This document shows, piece after piece, positions 53,292 to 62,287 of a stretch of 64,000 nt of DNA (positions are counted from its first letter, which is position 1; each line of letters starts with the position of its first letter). Under the pieces are notes generated by a model, which saw only the letters and a program-made list of their open reading frames with translations, made no database searches and had not been told where the DNA came from. Origin of the DNA: RU20A sp042610495 (GTDB lineage: Bacteria; Pseudomonadota; Alphaproteobacteria; Rhizobiales; Rhizobiaceae); contig NZ_JBHGAP010000011.1 in the NCBI RefSeq assembly GCF_042610495.1, positions 106,147-170,146 of the forward strand. Reading direction: 5' to 3'. Position numbers and translations under genes: made by a program.

Positions 53292-54329
53292 TTAGAGGGC
53301 ACCGGATCCGAGGGGGGTCATTCTGAGGCTCTGGATGGTCAGCGTACCCTCGATAGCGCCGACATAGACAAATGTCCGGACTTCAAAGGGTGCCTGCGAT
53401 GACGCTATGTCGAATTCGAGTTCTGCTTGAAACGTACCCTCCCGCGGCATGCGCGTCTTGGCAAAAGCGAGAACGGAATCGCCGCTGTAGATGTCCATCG
53501 CAAACTCGTTCCCAGAGTAGTTGTCGCGGACATTGAAACGAAGTTCCGCGCGCCAGCGCCCGATGGGAAGATGCATGTAGGGACCGAACGTCAGAATTCG
53601 GCTCGGCCCGAGAAGCTCGATCGTCCCCTCCAGATGCGGGTGAGGTGGTTCTGCCCGGATCAGCATCTCGGTCGGAATGTCTATCGATGCAGGCCGCCTG
53701 CCGTCCATCAGCGGCCCATAGCTCTCTTCAAGCCGTTTGGCCAAGGAAAGCTCGTGCGGAAGAAGGATCGCCCGTGAGTGATAGATGTCCTCACCCTTCT
53801 CGACGGTCGGTCCCTGCGCATCGATCACCGTCGTCGTGCTATTTTCCGCAGAGACCTGCCGACATGCTGTCTGCAACTGATCGTCATCGATCGAAAGGCC
53901 GAGCATCAGCATGAGGCGCGTCGCGACCGCGTGGACCGTGTCATGCTCGGCAATCGGAAGGCGCGCGGTGCCTGGACTCGACGCGACAGGGCTAATTGCG
54001 CTGACCTGACGTGTCACGTCGCGCACGGCGCCGATAAAATTTGCGCCGATCATGTGCATGGAATGGCAGGCGAGTGATGCAAAATCCTGGCTCACGAGGA
54101 GGATGGAAAGCCGGTTCCGAATAATCGAAGCGGAGATTTCTTCAGACGGACAGTTGGTCACCAGTACCATAACGTGAGACTTACGCTCCCTCAGCGCCGT
54201 ACGGAGCGTCTCGATGTCATTTGCAGTGACGAAGTCCACAAGTCCATGAATACGCTCAAGCAGCGCTAGTAGCAACTTTGCTACGAACAGAAGGTTTGGC
54301 GACAGCGGGCCGGCACAGATGAAGACCAT
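53292..54329 (-). CDS. Uncharacterised protein with beta-rich C-terminal domain
   Basis: 345 residues, no recognised family. Residues 1-110 look like a Rossmann-type fold ('HVMVLVTNCPSEEISASIIRN', 'ISILLVSQDFAS' region), the middle is helical, and the last 120 ('GRWRAELRFNVRDNYSG', 'FAMDIYSGDSVLAFAKTRM', 'GTFQAELEFDI') have the alternating pattern of a beta-sandwich such as a carbohydrate-binding module. It lies ten bases downstream of kpsT in the export cluster, which suggests a role in capsule chain handling, but no reaction can be named. Confidence 0.6.
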   Translation of the reverse strand: MVFICAGPLSPNLLFVAKLLLALLERIHGLVDFVTANDIETLRTALRERKSHVMVLVTNCPSEEISASIIRNRLSILLVSQDFASLACHSMHMIGANFIGAVRDVTRQVSAISPVASSPGTARLPIAEHDTVHAVATRLMLMLGLSIDDDQLQTACRQVSAENSTTTVIDAQGPTVEKGEDIYHSRAILLPHELSLAKRLEESYGPLMDGRRPASIDIPTEMLIRAEPPHPHLEGTIELLGPSRILTFGPYMHLPIGRWRAELRFNVRDNYSGNEFAMDIYSGDSVLAFAKTRMPREGTFQAELEFDIASSQAPFEVRTFVYVGAIEGTLTIQSLRMTPLGSGAL

Positions 54330-54338
54330 CGCCAGGAT

Positions 54339-55052
54339 TCACAGTGCCGAATAGATCTGGATCGCGAACTCCAGATCGTCAAAGACGCGACTGCGGCCGG
54401 CTTTCAGGACGACAGCGCGGTCGCAGTAGGATCGAATAATTCCGATATCGTGACTGATCAGGATCATCGCGCAATGCTTGCGCTTCTCGAAGAGCGCCTC
54501 GTGGCTCTTTCGCTGAAAGCGCTGGTCGCCAACGGAGATGACTTCATCAATCAGAAAACAGTCAAAATCGATCGCGAGCGTCAAGGCGAAGGCAAGGCGG
54601 GCGCGCATGCCCGACGAATATGATTTGACGGGCGACATCAAATGCTTGCCAAGTTCGGCAAAGTCATCGACGCGCTCAATGGTCTCGCGGATCGGCTGTC
54701 CATAGAGCCGGGCGATGAACCGGATGTTGTCCAGTCCGGTCATGGTTGGCTCGAAGCCGCCGCCAAAGGCGATCGGCCAGGACATTGACATACCCCGATA
54801 GATGAAGCCGCTCGTTGGCCTCTCGACGCCGCCGACCAACTTCACCAAAGTCGACTTGCCGGCCCCGTTCCTGCCGAGGATCGCGACCTTCTCACCGGCC
54901 TTCACATCGAAGGAAATACCTTTGAGGACGTGTGCCGTCCCAGTCGGCGTGTGGTAGTCCTTCACCAAGTTGCGGACCGCAATCGAGTTCTTTCGAATAG
55001 GTGCATTCGATGCTTCGAAATCAGCAGTAATTGTCTGGACGGCGGACATCAT
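54339..55052 (-). CDS. kpsT: KpsT-like capsule ABC exporter ATPase
   Basis: A 237-residue ATP-binding protein of the capsule / O-antigen exporter type. Walker A 'ILGRNGAGKSTLVKL', signature 'YSSGMRARLAFALTLAI', Walker B 'FDCFLIDEVISVGDQ' and the switch 'LISHDIG' are all present. It energises export of lipid-linked polysaccharide through the KpsM permease. It is short, without the carbohydrate-binding tail of Wzt, as expected for KpsT. The ATG at 55052 lies five bases after the upstream stop, with AAGG inside the previous gene. Confidence 0.92.
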   Translation of the reverse strand: MMSAVQTITADFEASNAPIRKNSIAVRNLVKDYHTPTGTAHVLKGISFDVKAGEKVAILGRNGAGKSTLVKLVGGVERPTSGFIYRGMSMSWPIAFGGGFEPTMTGLDNIRFIARLYGQPIRETIERVDDFAELGKHLMSPVKSYSSGMRARLAFALTLAIDFDCFLIDEVISVGDQRFQRKSHEALFEKRKHCAMILISHDIGIIRSYCDRAVVLKAGRSRVFDDLEFAIQIYSAL

Positions 55053-55057
55053 GTCGC

Positions 55058-56269
55058 TCAGCCTTCTTCCATAGCGAGTTCCCAAGCAGTCTTCACCGTC
55101 CAATAGGAGCAGAAGCAGAGAATGAGGGTCAGCAGAACATTGAGGAAGGGCTTGAAGTGATCGGCAACATCGGGAATGCCGGGTGCAACGACCTCGTCGA
55201 TGTAGAGCTGCTTCTTCGAAGCATCGAGCTCCGCTTTGCTCAGCGTGGCGAAGGCGTTGACAAGAACCTTTTCGGCAATCTCCTTACGAATGAAGATTTC
55301 GGAGTAGGCCTCCATCTTTTCCGTCAACGAATTGTCGTCGCCGCTTAACCGCGCCCGAAAGGTGTCGAGCTGGTCACGGAGTGCATCTCGCCGAAGTTGC
55401 AGCTCCTTCACACGTGGATTGTTCGGAGAACCTTGGAGAAGTTGTGAGAGCTGCGCGTCGGCCGTGCTCAGCTCAGACATGAGGCCGGTGATGATGTCGC
55501 TGTTCATCTTCATCTCGACGTCGGGTGTCAGCAGGCGGCTCTGATTACGGAAATCCGTGATTTCCTTCTGGATTTGTGCGAGCTTCGACTGAGCTTCCAG
55601 GACATTCTGGCGGGCGAGGCGTACGGCATCCTGCTTGGCCGTTTCACCCAGCGCATTGATGAGCGCGTCAGCACCATCGAGGAGACGGGCAGCGATCCTC
55701 TGAGCATCTGCCGGCGTGAAACCTTCGGTCTCCAAAGACACAATGCCCGTCGTAGGCGAATACTCAACATCGTAGAAGCTCTGGAAATGCTTGTAGAGCT
55801 CGTCGAATGTGGACCCGTTCATCCAACTCGGAAAGCGTGATCCGAAATCGACATCGTTGCTTGAAAAGATCGCACTGAGCATGCCGTCCCGATCAAGGAA
55901 CTTTACGGCGTCGCGTGATTCCAGATAGGTGACGACGGCGTAGCTGGCTTCATCCGATCGCGTGAGGCCACCCTCCCCGATAAGGGCGGCAACGCCGGTA
56001 TTGGCTTTGTTCTCTCGGACGATAAAGGAAACCTCGGATACAAACCGGGGCGATGCGATGATGAAATTGTAGATCCCAGCACTGAGCACAGGAAGCAGGA
56101 CGAAGAAGGCCAGGGCTTTTGAGGGGATCCACCGCGAGGTTTTTCGCTCGCCTTGATGTGCGACGGTCACGAATTCGTCGGGGTCTACCGGGACGAGTTG
56201 TCCCTGCGAGCCGATCTGTTTGAGGACGAGCGTTTCGTCCTTCTGGCGTTCTTGCTGGTCTGTGGCCAT
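55058..56269 (-). CDS. KpsE-like capsule export inner-membrane protein (copy 2)
   Basis: A 403-residue polysaccharide co-polymerase / export protein. It has a cytoplasmic N-terminus, TM1 about residues 50-70 ('ALAFFVLLPVLSAGIYNFI'), a periplasmic domain opening 'SPRFVSEVSFIVRENK', long coiled coils (about 190-330, 'LEAQSKLAQIQKEITDFRNQ'), and TM2 near the C-terminus. KpsE bridges the KpsMT transporter and the outer-membrane channel. It lies between kpsM and kpsT, while another KpsE-like gene precedes kpsM. The start MATDQQERQ was chosen by composition. Confidence 0.85.
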   Translation of the reverse strand: MATDQQERQKDETLVLKQIGSQGQLVPVDPDEFVTVAHQGERKTSRWIPSKALAFFVLLPVLSAGIYNFIIASPRFVSEVSFIVRENKANTGVAALIGEGGLTRSDEASYAVVTYLESRDAVKFLDRDGMLSAIFSSNDVDFGSRFPSWMNGSTFDELYKHFQSFYDVEYSPTTGIVSLETEGFTPADAQRIAARLLDGADALINALGETAKQDAVRLARQNVLEAQSKLAQIQKEITDFRNQSRLLTPDVEMKMNSDIITGLMSELSTADAQLSQLLQGSPNNPRVKELQLRRDALRDQLDTFRARLSGDDNSLTEKMEAYSEIFIRKEIAEKVLVNAFATLSKAELDASKKQLYIDEVVAPGIPDVADHFKPFLNVLLTLILCFCSYWTVKTAWELAMEEG

Positions 56270-56297
56270 GGTTTGGTGTCGTCCCGCCGTGATGGCC

Positions 56298-57095
56298 TTA
56301 GGAAATCTCGATGTGTCGCTGTGTTCGTTTGACCAAGGTCCATGCAATCGCGTTGTTTACGAGTGCCCAGGTCACGACGTACCAACCATTCCACGACGTT
56401 GCAACGGACGGGCCAAAGTAGCCCGCCCTGAACATCTCATTGCAATGGACGAGGGGAGACAGAAGAACAATCTTCTGCGCCGTCTCGGGAAGCCAAGCGA
56501 CCATGAAAAACGAACCCGTCGCCGGAATTGCCAGATATAGCATCGGTTGCACGAAGCGCTCGGCCGTCTCGGATATCTGACAGATGCACGCCACGATCAT
56601 CCCGAAACCAGAAATGCCGAAGCAGAACAAGAACCATGCGCTCAGCAGCAAAGAATAATCGTAAATCGGATCAAAGTAACCAAGCAGGCGCATCGGGACA
56701 TAGGCGACGAAGAACGCGATTAGCACCCCGATCGTCTCGAGCAAGCCACGCGCAATTATGGTATCAACGGGACGCACAGTACGATGAAAGAGGAGTCCCG
56801 CATTTGCGCGGAAACAATTTACGTAACTGCCAATGATGTGGCGAAAGAGAGTTAGCGTCGAATAACCGGTGAGCACCAAGGGCATGATCTTAACGCCATG
56901 CTTCTGCTCGCCGTAGAGGAGTGTCCACATCCCCATAACGCCGATTGTCAGAATGAGCGGCTCGCCGACCAGCCACATGAACCCGATATTTCCGTGCCCG
57001 AAGCGGACCATCAACTCCCGCACTAGCAGCGCATTGATGGTGCGTGCCTTCTGTCTCAGCTTCTGGGTAGCCGTATCGCGTCCGATCGCATACAT
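56298..57095 (-). CDS. kpsM: KpsM-like capsule ABC exporter permease
   Basis: A 265-residue ABC-2 permease with six membrane segments. 'TINALLVRELMVRFGHGNIGFMW' precedes TM1; 'RANAGLLFHRTVRPVDTIIARGLLE' is the coupling-loop region typical of KpsM; 'LSPLVHCNEMFRAGYFG' lies before the last helix. With KpsT it moves the capsule chain across the inner membrane. The length is normal for the family (about 260). It is flanked on both sides by kpsE-like genes with short gaps. Confidence 0.92.
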   Translation of the reverse strand: MYAIGRDTATQKLRQKARTINALLVRELMVRFGHGNIGFMWLVGEPLILTIGVMGMWTLLYGEQKHGVKIMPLVLTGYSTLTLFRHIIGSYVNCFRANAGLLFHRTVRPVDTIIARGLLETIGVLIAFFVAYVPMRLLGYFDPIYDYSLLLSAWFLFCFGISGFGMIVACICQISETAERFVQPMLYLAIPATGSFFMVAWLPETAQKIVLLSPLVHCNEMFRAGYFGPSVATSWNGWYVVTWALVNNAIAWTLVKRTQRHIEIS

Positions 57096-57106
57096 GGGAA
57101 AGCGCT

Positions 57107-58285
57107 CTAGTGCAGGTTCAGGTGTTCTCGGCTGCCCGAGACGAGGAGATACAGCATGATGGCACTTGAGAGCGTCAGCAGGCCGACGGTGAAGACGTTG
57201 TGGAAACGGTAGGGGCGCGTCGCCTTGTCCGGCAGATGCGGCGAGACGATTGTCTGCAGGTAGATCTGCTTGCGCAGCGCTTCTTCCCGCGCTTGGTTGA
57301 CGGCGTTCACGGAAGCCTCGTAGGCACGGTTGGCAAGTTCTCGCTCGAATACCAGTTGCTCGTATTTTCCGATCTTTGACGCCAACGATCCGTCGTTGCC
57401 GACCAGCTTGCCTTCGGCCGCGGCCAGTTGCTCTCTCAACGTTTCGACCCTCAGCTTCTGGGCCGAAATACCGGGGCTGTCTGAAGCGGCTCGCATCATC
57501 TGGTCCAGCTTGATTTGCTCCTCGATCGTCTGCGTATACAGCTTGCCGATCACGTCGGAACTCATCTGAGCTTCGTTCGCAGGATCGACCAGCAACTCGC
57601 TGTTGCGGTAGAGCGTGAGCGTCCGCTCACTCTGTGCCAGGCGCGCCTCTGAAAACTGCAACGCATTCTCCGACAGCTTTAGCGCGTCGGCACGTGCCCG
57701 CGCGTTCATGTCGTTGACACGTGTTTCACCGAGAGCAAGCAGGGTGTCGGCAATATTCTTCGCATCGTCGGCGCGATAAGCTGAAACTCGCAGAGTTGAG
57801 ACGCCCGATTCCGCGTTACGCTCTACCTCTATCTGGTCAAGGTAGTAGTTGAAGAGACTTTCCGTCGTGTTTCCGTAGAGGAAGGAGTGGAACCGCGTCA
57901 AAAAATCGCTTTCCGGCCGACTGTACACTTCGCGGAGGTCAATCTTCTGCTGCAACGAGCCGAGCGCATCACGAGACTTGAGATAGTTTTCAATCGCATA
58001 GGAATCGTCATTCGATCGCGAAATGCCAAAGGTCCTCAGAAGCATGGAGAGGCCACCGACCTGCGTCGAGTTGACGCCTTTCACGACGAACTGGGCCTCG
58101 GACACAAACCGATCCGCCGAGATCAGGTTATAGACGAGCGACAGCGTTGTCGGCACCACGAATACGATCAGGAAGATCACCCGCGCATAATGACGCGACA
58201 TCAATTCTTTAATGGATTCCTTCCGCGAACCGGAGCCTGGTATCTCGCTTATGTTGGAAACGGCCATCTGCGACTCAATGGTCAT
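57107..58285 (-). CDS. KpsE-like capsule export inner-membrane protein (copy 1)
   Basis: A 392-residue protein with the KpsE plan: TM1 about residues 35-55 ('YARVIFLIVFVVPTTLSLVYN' region), 'SADRFVSEAQFVVKGVN', a coiled-coil body (about 180-330) and a second membrane segment at the C-terminus. It is only distantly similar to the KpsE-like protein two genes downstream. Three in-frame ATGs (58297, 58285, 58267) are possible starts; 58285 is a compromise because AGGGA sits too close to the first. It begins the transporter block. Confidence 0.85.
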   Translation of the reverse strand: MTIESQMAVSNISEIPGSGSRKESIKELMSRHYARVIFLIVFVVPTTLSLVYNLISADRFVSEAQFVVKGVNSTQVGGLSMLLRTFGISRSNDDSYAIENYLKSRDALGSLQQKIDLREVYSRPESDFLTRFHSFLYGNTTESLFNYYLDQIEVERNAESGVSTLRVSAYRADDAKNIADTLLALGETRVNDMNARARADALKLSENALQFSEARLAQSERTLTLYRNSELLVDPANEAQMSSDVIGKLYTQTIEEQIKLDQMMRAASDSPGISAQKLRVETLREQLAAAEGKLVGNDGSLASKIGKYEQLVFERELANRAYEASVNAVNQAREEALRKQIYLQTIVSPHLPDKATRPYRFHNVFTVGLLTLSSAIMLYLLVSGSREHLNLH

Positions 58286-58534
58286 GTTTGTAAGCATTCC
58301 CTCAATAGCGTGATGACCGTCCCGGCCCTTCCGACAAAGTTCGTGAACCTTAAGAAGCTCATATCAGGGTCAGGGCGACCAACAGAACTTACACCATAGC
58401 GCGCAGCGCGGCAATTCGGGCCCCTTTTGCCCGACATCCGCTTCACTGTTCATGTTGGCTCATGTTGATGAACGTCACAGACCTTCTCGAAACCAGAAGC
58501 CAAGCAAAGGCGGCAACAATGAGACCTCTACCCC

Positions 58535-60697
58535 TCAAGCCGACTTCAACGCACGCTTCCGCAGCAGGTCGCGCAGCGGCTTGAGGCGTCGATCGTAGTC
58601 GATCTGCTCCAGAAACGCACCCCAGAGATCGTTTCGCCCCGCTGGATGGGTGAAAAGCGCCAGGCACACGATTGCGTCCTGTTCCGAAATATCGTTGCCT
58701 TCACGCAAGCTTAGGTTCAGAGATATCGCCGCGGTGCGCTTTTCAACCGTGAAGCAATACCATGCGAAGCCATCGTCCACAGCAAGTCGGTTCACGGGAA
58801 GCTCTCGCTCATCCGAAGCGACACTGCTGTCAACGACGGTCAAGGCCGTTCGCCCCGCACTGCGGCAGAGGATTCTGAAAGCGTGGTGAGATCCTTCTGG
58901 TGCGCTGATCTGCAGCATGAGACCGAGTCTGCCTCCCTCCAATCGGGGTGACAGTTCTTCATCGGAAGGACAAATGGTTGCATGGGTCGCACGGATCTGG
59001 GTGCCCGCCTGGCCACTCTCGTCCTTGACAATCCAGGCAAACGACCCCGCTGACAATGGCTTCACGCTCACTCCGCGTCGAGTTTCTTCCGGCTCTGCCA
59101 CCGCGTCGACCATGGTGCTCGGCATTGGGACGATCAGGTCCTCGAGGCCCTTTGGCTCTGGAACGCGGCGCTGAAGTCGATCGATCTGTCGTCTGGCATC
59201 GAGGAAGGTCGGGTCGACCGCCAGTGCCCAGGTGAAGGCGGAAACGCTGTCCGCATAGGCGCCCGATGCCTCCAGAGCCTCTCCGAGATAGAAGAAACCG
59301 GCAGCCGTGATCCGCAGCGATAGGCCGGCCCTATAGGCCTTCGCTGCGTGGCCATGTTCGCCTAGTCGTCTGTAGGCGTGTCCGAGATGTAGAAACGGGT
59401 CCGGTGACGCCGATTGCCGGGCCGCAGCAGCATAGGCTGCGGTAGCAGGGAGGAAGAGATCGCGGTCACGAAATGCATGCCCGATGCGAAGGCACAGAGA
59501 TTCCACGACATCCGCAGCGACCGGATGAAAACCGCAGCCACCTGGAAAGACGTCAGTCCGCCCGGGTTCCAGGATGAAGGTTCGCTTTTCTATAATGATG
59601 TGTCGTTCGATGAGATCGCGGAGAAGCTGTTCGGCACCGGGATGACCGGCCCGGTGCGTCAGTACGCTACCACAGGCATAGACGGCATTGGTGTAGTAGC
59701 CATGCTCCACGAGCAGCGACGCAAGCTGTATGTAGGTCTCTTCGCTCTCCAGCCTCGCAACTGCGCAGATCGTCGCCTCCGCATCCCCGTGCAGATCCTC
59801 CGGCAACAATGGGAAAACAAGGTCGCGCAGTTCTGCGGCAACGGCCGCATGTTCGGCCGTAGCGGATGCCAGGCCAAGTCTGCTGGCCTGCTCGAAGGCG
59901 AGTATCGCGCCTTTGAGGTCGCGCAGGGCGCGCAATCCCTCTCCAAGGTAGAAGAATGCCTCGGCACGCTCCGGCTGGATGGTAATTGCCTTGCGATAGA
60001 TATCGACTGCAGCCCGCGGCCGGCCACCATGACGGTAGGCATGACCCAGATGGAAATAGTTATCCGGAGAAGCGACGGCCTCGGCTGCGACGCGGTAGGC
60101 GTCAACTGCACTCTCCCATGCACCGCAATCGCGGAACGCGTGCCCCAGTCTGAGGCCGATATGTTCCATCCAGGATGCCGTGATGCGCGTATAGCCATGG
60201 CTGGCAGGCAGAAGGCTGTCGTGCGTTCCTTGGAAGCGGAATTCGATTTCCTTCAGCCGGACCGCCTGAACGAACGCGTCGAGCGCAGCTTTCGCCGGTG
60301 AAAAATCTGAGTCAAGGGATAATGCGCAGCCAAGGCTCAGACCCGCCTCCTCGTAGCGCCCGGTCGACAGAAGTGCGCTGCAGAGCCGGACGTAGCCCTC
60401 AGCTGTCTCTGATTGGCTGAGTTCGATCAGCTCGTCTCTCACTGTGGGGTTCAATGACTCGAGGCTGCTTCCGTCGCAGGCCGTCACCAGCGCAACAACG
60501 CGGCGTGACAAGACTTGGGCTTCCTCCATCGCCTCTGTGAGCCCGGCAGCGGCGGCAAGCCTGTAGGACACGATCGCACTCTTCCAGTCTCCACGCTCCT
60601 CCAGAACAGTCGCGTGTTTCCGATGCTGCTCCGCGCTGGCGGATGCGTCGTTCCGCATTTCCAATCCCACTCGTCTTCTGCGCGGAAAGAGCATCAT
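58535..60697 (-). CDS. Large TPR protein with duplicated repeat module and beta-rich C-terminus
   Basis: A 720-residue soluble protein. Residues 1-515 are tetratricopeptide repeats, including two copies of a module reading 'LGHAFRD...AxxAYxxAA...ASPDxFxHLGHAYR...FFYLGE' (about 180-265 and 405-490). The last 130 residues look beta-rich ('LEGGRLGLMLQISAPEGSHHAF', 'FTVEKRTAAISLNLSLREG' regions). It lies between a glycosyltransferase and the KpsE/M genes. TPR proteins in such loci may hold assembly complexes together or resemble O-GlcNAc transferase N-termini, but no catalytic domain is visible here. Confidence 0.75.
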   Translation of the reverse strand: MMLFPRRRRVGLEMRNDASASAEQHRKHATVLEERGDWKSAIVSYRLAAAAGLTEAMEEAQVLSRRVVALVTACDGSSLESLNPTVRDELIELSQSETAEGYVRLCSALLSTGRYEEAGLSLGCALSLDSDFSPAKAALDAFVQAVRLKEIEFRFQGTHDSLLPASHGYTRITASWMEHIGLRLGHAFRDCGAWESAVDAYRVAAEAVASPDNYFHLGHAYRHGGRPRAAVDIYRKAITIQPERAEAFFYLGEGLRALRDLKGAILAFEQASRLGLASATAEHAAVAAELRDLVFPLLPEDLHGDAEATICAVARLESEETYIQLASLLVEHGYYTNAVYACGSVLTHRAGHPGAEQLLRDLIERHIIIEKRTFILEPGRTDVFPGGCGFHPVAADVVESLCLRIGHAFRDRDLFLPATAAYAAAARQSASPDPFLHLGHAYRRLGEHGHAAKAYRAGLSLRITAAGFFYLGEALEASGAYADSVSAFTWALAVDPTFLDARRQIDRLQRRVPEPKGLEDLIVPMPSTMVDAVAEPEETRRGVSVKPLSAGSFAWIVKDESGQAGTQIRATHATICPSDEELSPRLEGGRLGLMLQISAPEGSHHAFRILCRSAGRTALTVVDSSVASDERELPVNRLAVDDGFAWYCFTVEKRTAAISLNLSLREGNDISEQDAIVCLALFTHPAGRNDLWGAFLEQIDYDRRLKPLRDLLRKRALKSA

Positions 60698-60751
60698 CTC
60701 GTTGCCTCAGGTCTGATTGTGCGCGAAAACTAGCCCCATATACCGACAAGA

Positions 60752-62287
60752 CTATTCAAACTCGATACGTTCGATGCCGAGGCTGACCGCTGTGTTGATA
60801 CCCGTCTCGCGTGCTAGGCTGGTCGTTTGAAGCCGAAGCGATAGGGACGTGTCGGCCAGCGAGGCCGGCAAGTCCACGGCGATCGTCGTGCTACCTGCTG
60901 CAAGCTGAAAAATGCCCGCGATCTCGCCATTGCACGACAAAACGAGTGTCTGTTCGCGCATGTCGCCAGGCAACGTCAGGTGCAAGTTCGCTCGCCTGTA
61001 GAGCGGCCTTTGAACGCCGAAATTCATATGAAGTTCTAGGCTTCCCCCCTTGACCCAAGCCGCGCGTTCGGTGACCAAGACGTCGCCTTTCAGGACATGC
61101 GCCGGAAGCGAGTGCAGATCCATGCGGGCGTTCCGCAACATGGGTGCCGATGCGCCGTCTTTGTCAGTGGTCGTCAAAGGTGCTGGACGCACATTTGCGT
61201 CTTCGGTGATGACGCCCTCAATCGGCACCTTCAAGCTCGAAAGTACCAATGGTGCGGCCGACACCAGGAACTGTCGGTAATAATCGAGGCCACTGTAATA
61301 GGCAGTGAAAAGCGATCGGGAGTAACGATCAATGTCGAAGCCGTCGATGCCGGTTGGCCGTGGCGTGTTGTCGATGAAGTCGAGCACCGTGGGAATGCTT
61401 TCGAGCCATAACTCATACCCGGCCACGACCGTCAGATAGGCAATGTCGGCCATCTCCTTGATCTGATCCCTTTCAAACTGGAGAGGATTCTTTGTCGTTT
61501 CTGAAAAGAGAATACCGTTCAGCCAGTTTGAAACATATTCATTGTGCGTTGGGCAATCATTGGCAATGACCACCATTCCTCGCGCCATAGCCTCGAGAAA
61601 TGCCATGCCGATGCCTTCGGTAAGCCGGGGCGCGATAAAAATGTTGCACTCCGCGAGCGCCTGCCGATAAGCCGTGGGATCCTCACCCCAGCGCGTGATG
61701 GTCAACTCATAATCGTCGCGACCCGGCAAGACGTGTTGAGGTCCGAGGTCCTCGACCCTGTCGGGCGCGTGATGAATATGGATGCGCTCGCATTTGTCGC
61801 CAACCAGTGTCTCGACGAGGCCAAGGGTGATGCCGTGGTCTGGGCGCCGAAGCCAGAGGAAGGCTTTCAACGGTCCGCTGAGATCGGCACGGTTCTGCGG
61901 CGCGACGGGCGGGCGGAAGTATCGCAGGGGCTTTGACTGCCCACCGGTCATACGCACCCGATGATGCAGCGAGAGTGAAAAATTGAGGTAGGACGCATGT
62001 CGGCCAAATATCCAGTGCAGGTCTGGCATCAGTTCGGATCCGTCATACATGGGTATAATGACGGTCGGGATGCCGAGGATCGTGAAGATGGATGCAAGGT
62101 AATCCATCTGCCACACGACGACGATATCGTAAATCTTGGCTGTTTCTATAAGATTTTCGGGATAGCTTAATTCAGGCTCTAAGTAGAATACTGTAACATC
62201 GAATCGTGTTGAAAGGATTTCGGTGAAAAAATTACTTGAGCGGGTTAGCTTGTGAGCCGCATGATCGACGAAAAGAAGTTTTTTCAT
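60752..62287 (-). CDS. GT-B glycosyltransferase with C-terminal beta domain
   Basis: A 511-residue protein. The first 370 residues are a GT4-like glycosyltransferase ('KKLLFVDHAAHKLTRSSNFF' opening; donor motif 'APRLTEGIGMAFLEAMARGMVVIAND'). A linker (about 371-400) leads to a beta-rich domain of 110 residues ('WVKGGSLELHMNFGVQRPLY', 'ERIEFE' end). Such a tail may bind the growing glycan. The ATG overlaps the stop of the gene upstream as ATGA. GC is lower than in core genes. Confidence 0.82.
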   Translation of the reverse strand: MKKLLFVDHAAHKLTRSSNFFTEILSTRFDVTVFYLEPELSYPENLIETAKIYDIVVVWQMDYLASIFTILGIPTVIIPMYDGSELMPDLHWIFGRHASYLNFSLSLHHRVRMTGGQSKPLRYFRPPVAPQNRADLSGPLKAFLWLRRPDHGITLGLVETLVGDKCERIHIHHAPDRVEDLGPQHVLPGRDDYELTITRWGEDPTAYRQALAECNIFIAPRLTEGIGMAFLEAMARGMVVIANDCPTHNEYVSNWLNGILFSETTKNPLQFERDQIKEMADIAYLTVVAGYELWLESIPTVLDFIDNTPRPTGIDGFDIDRYSRSLFTAYYSGLDYYRQFLVSAAPLVLSSLKVPIEGVITEDANVRPAPLTTTDKDGASAPMLRNARMDLHSLPAHVLKGDVLVTERAAWVKGGSLELHMNFGVQRPLYRRANLHLTLPGDMREQTLVLSCNGEIAGIFQLAAGSTTIAVDLPASLADTSLSLRLQTTSLARETGINTAVSLGIERIEFE

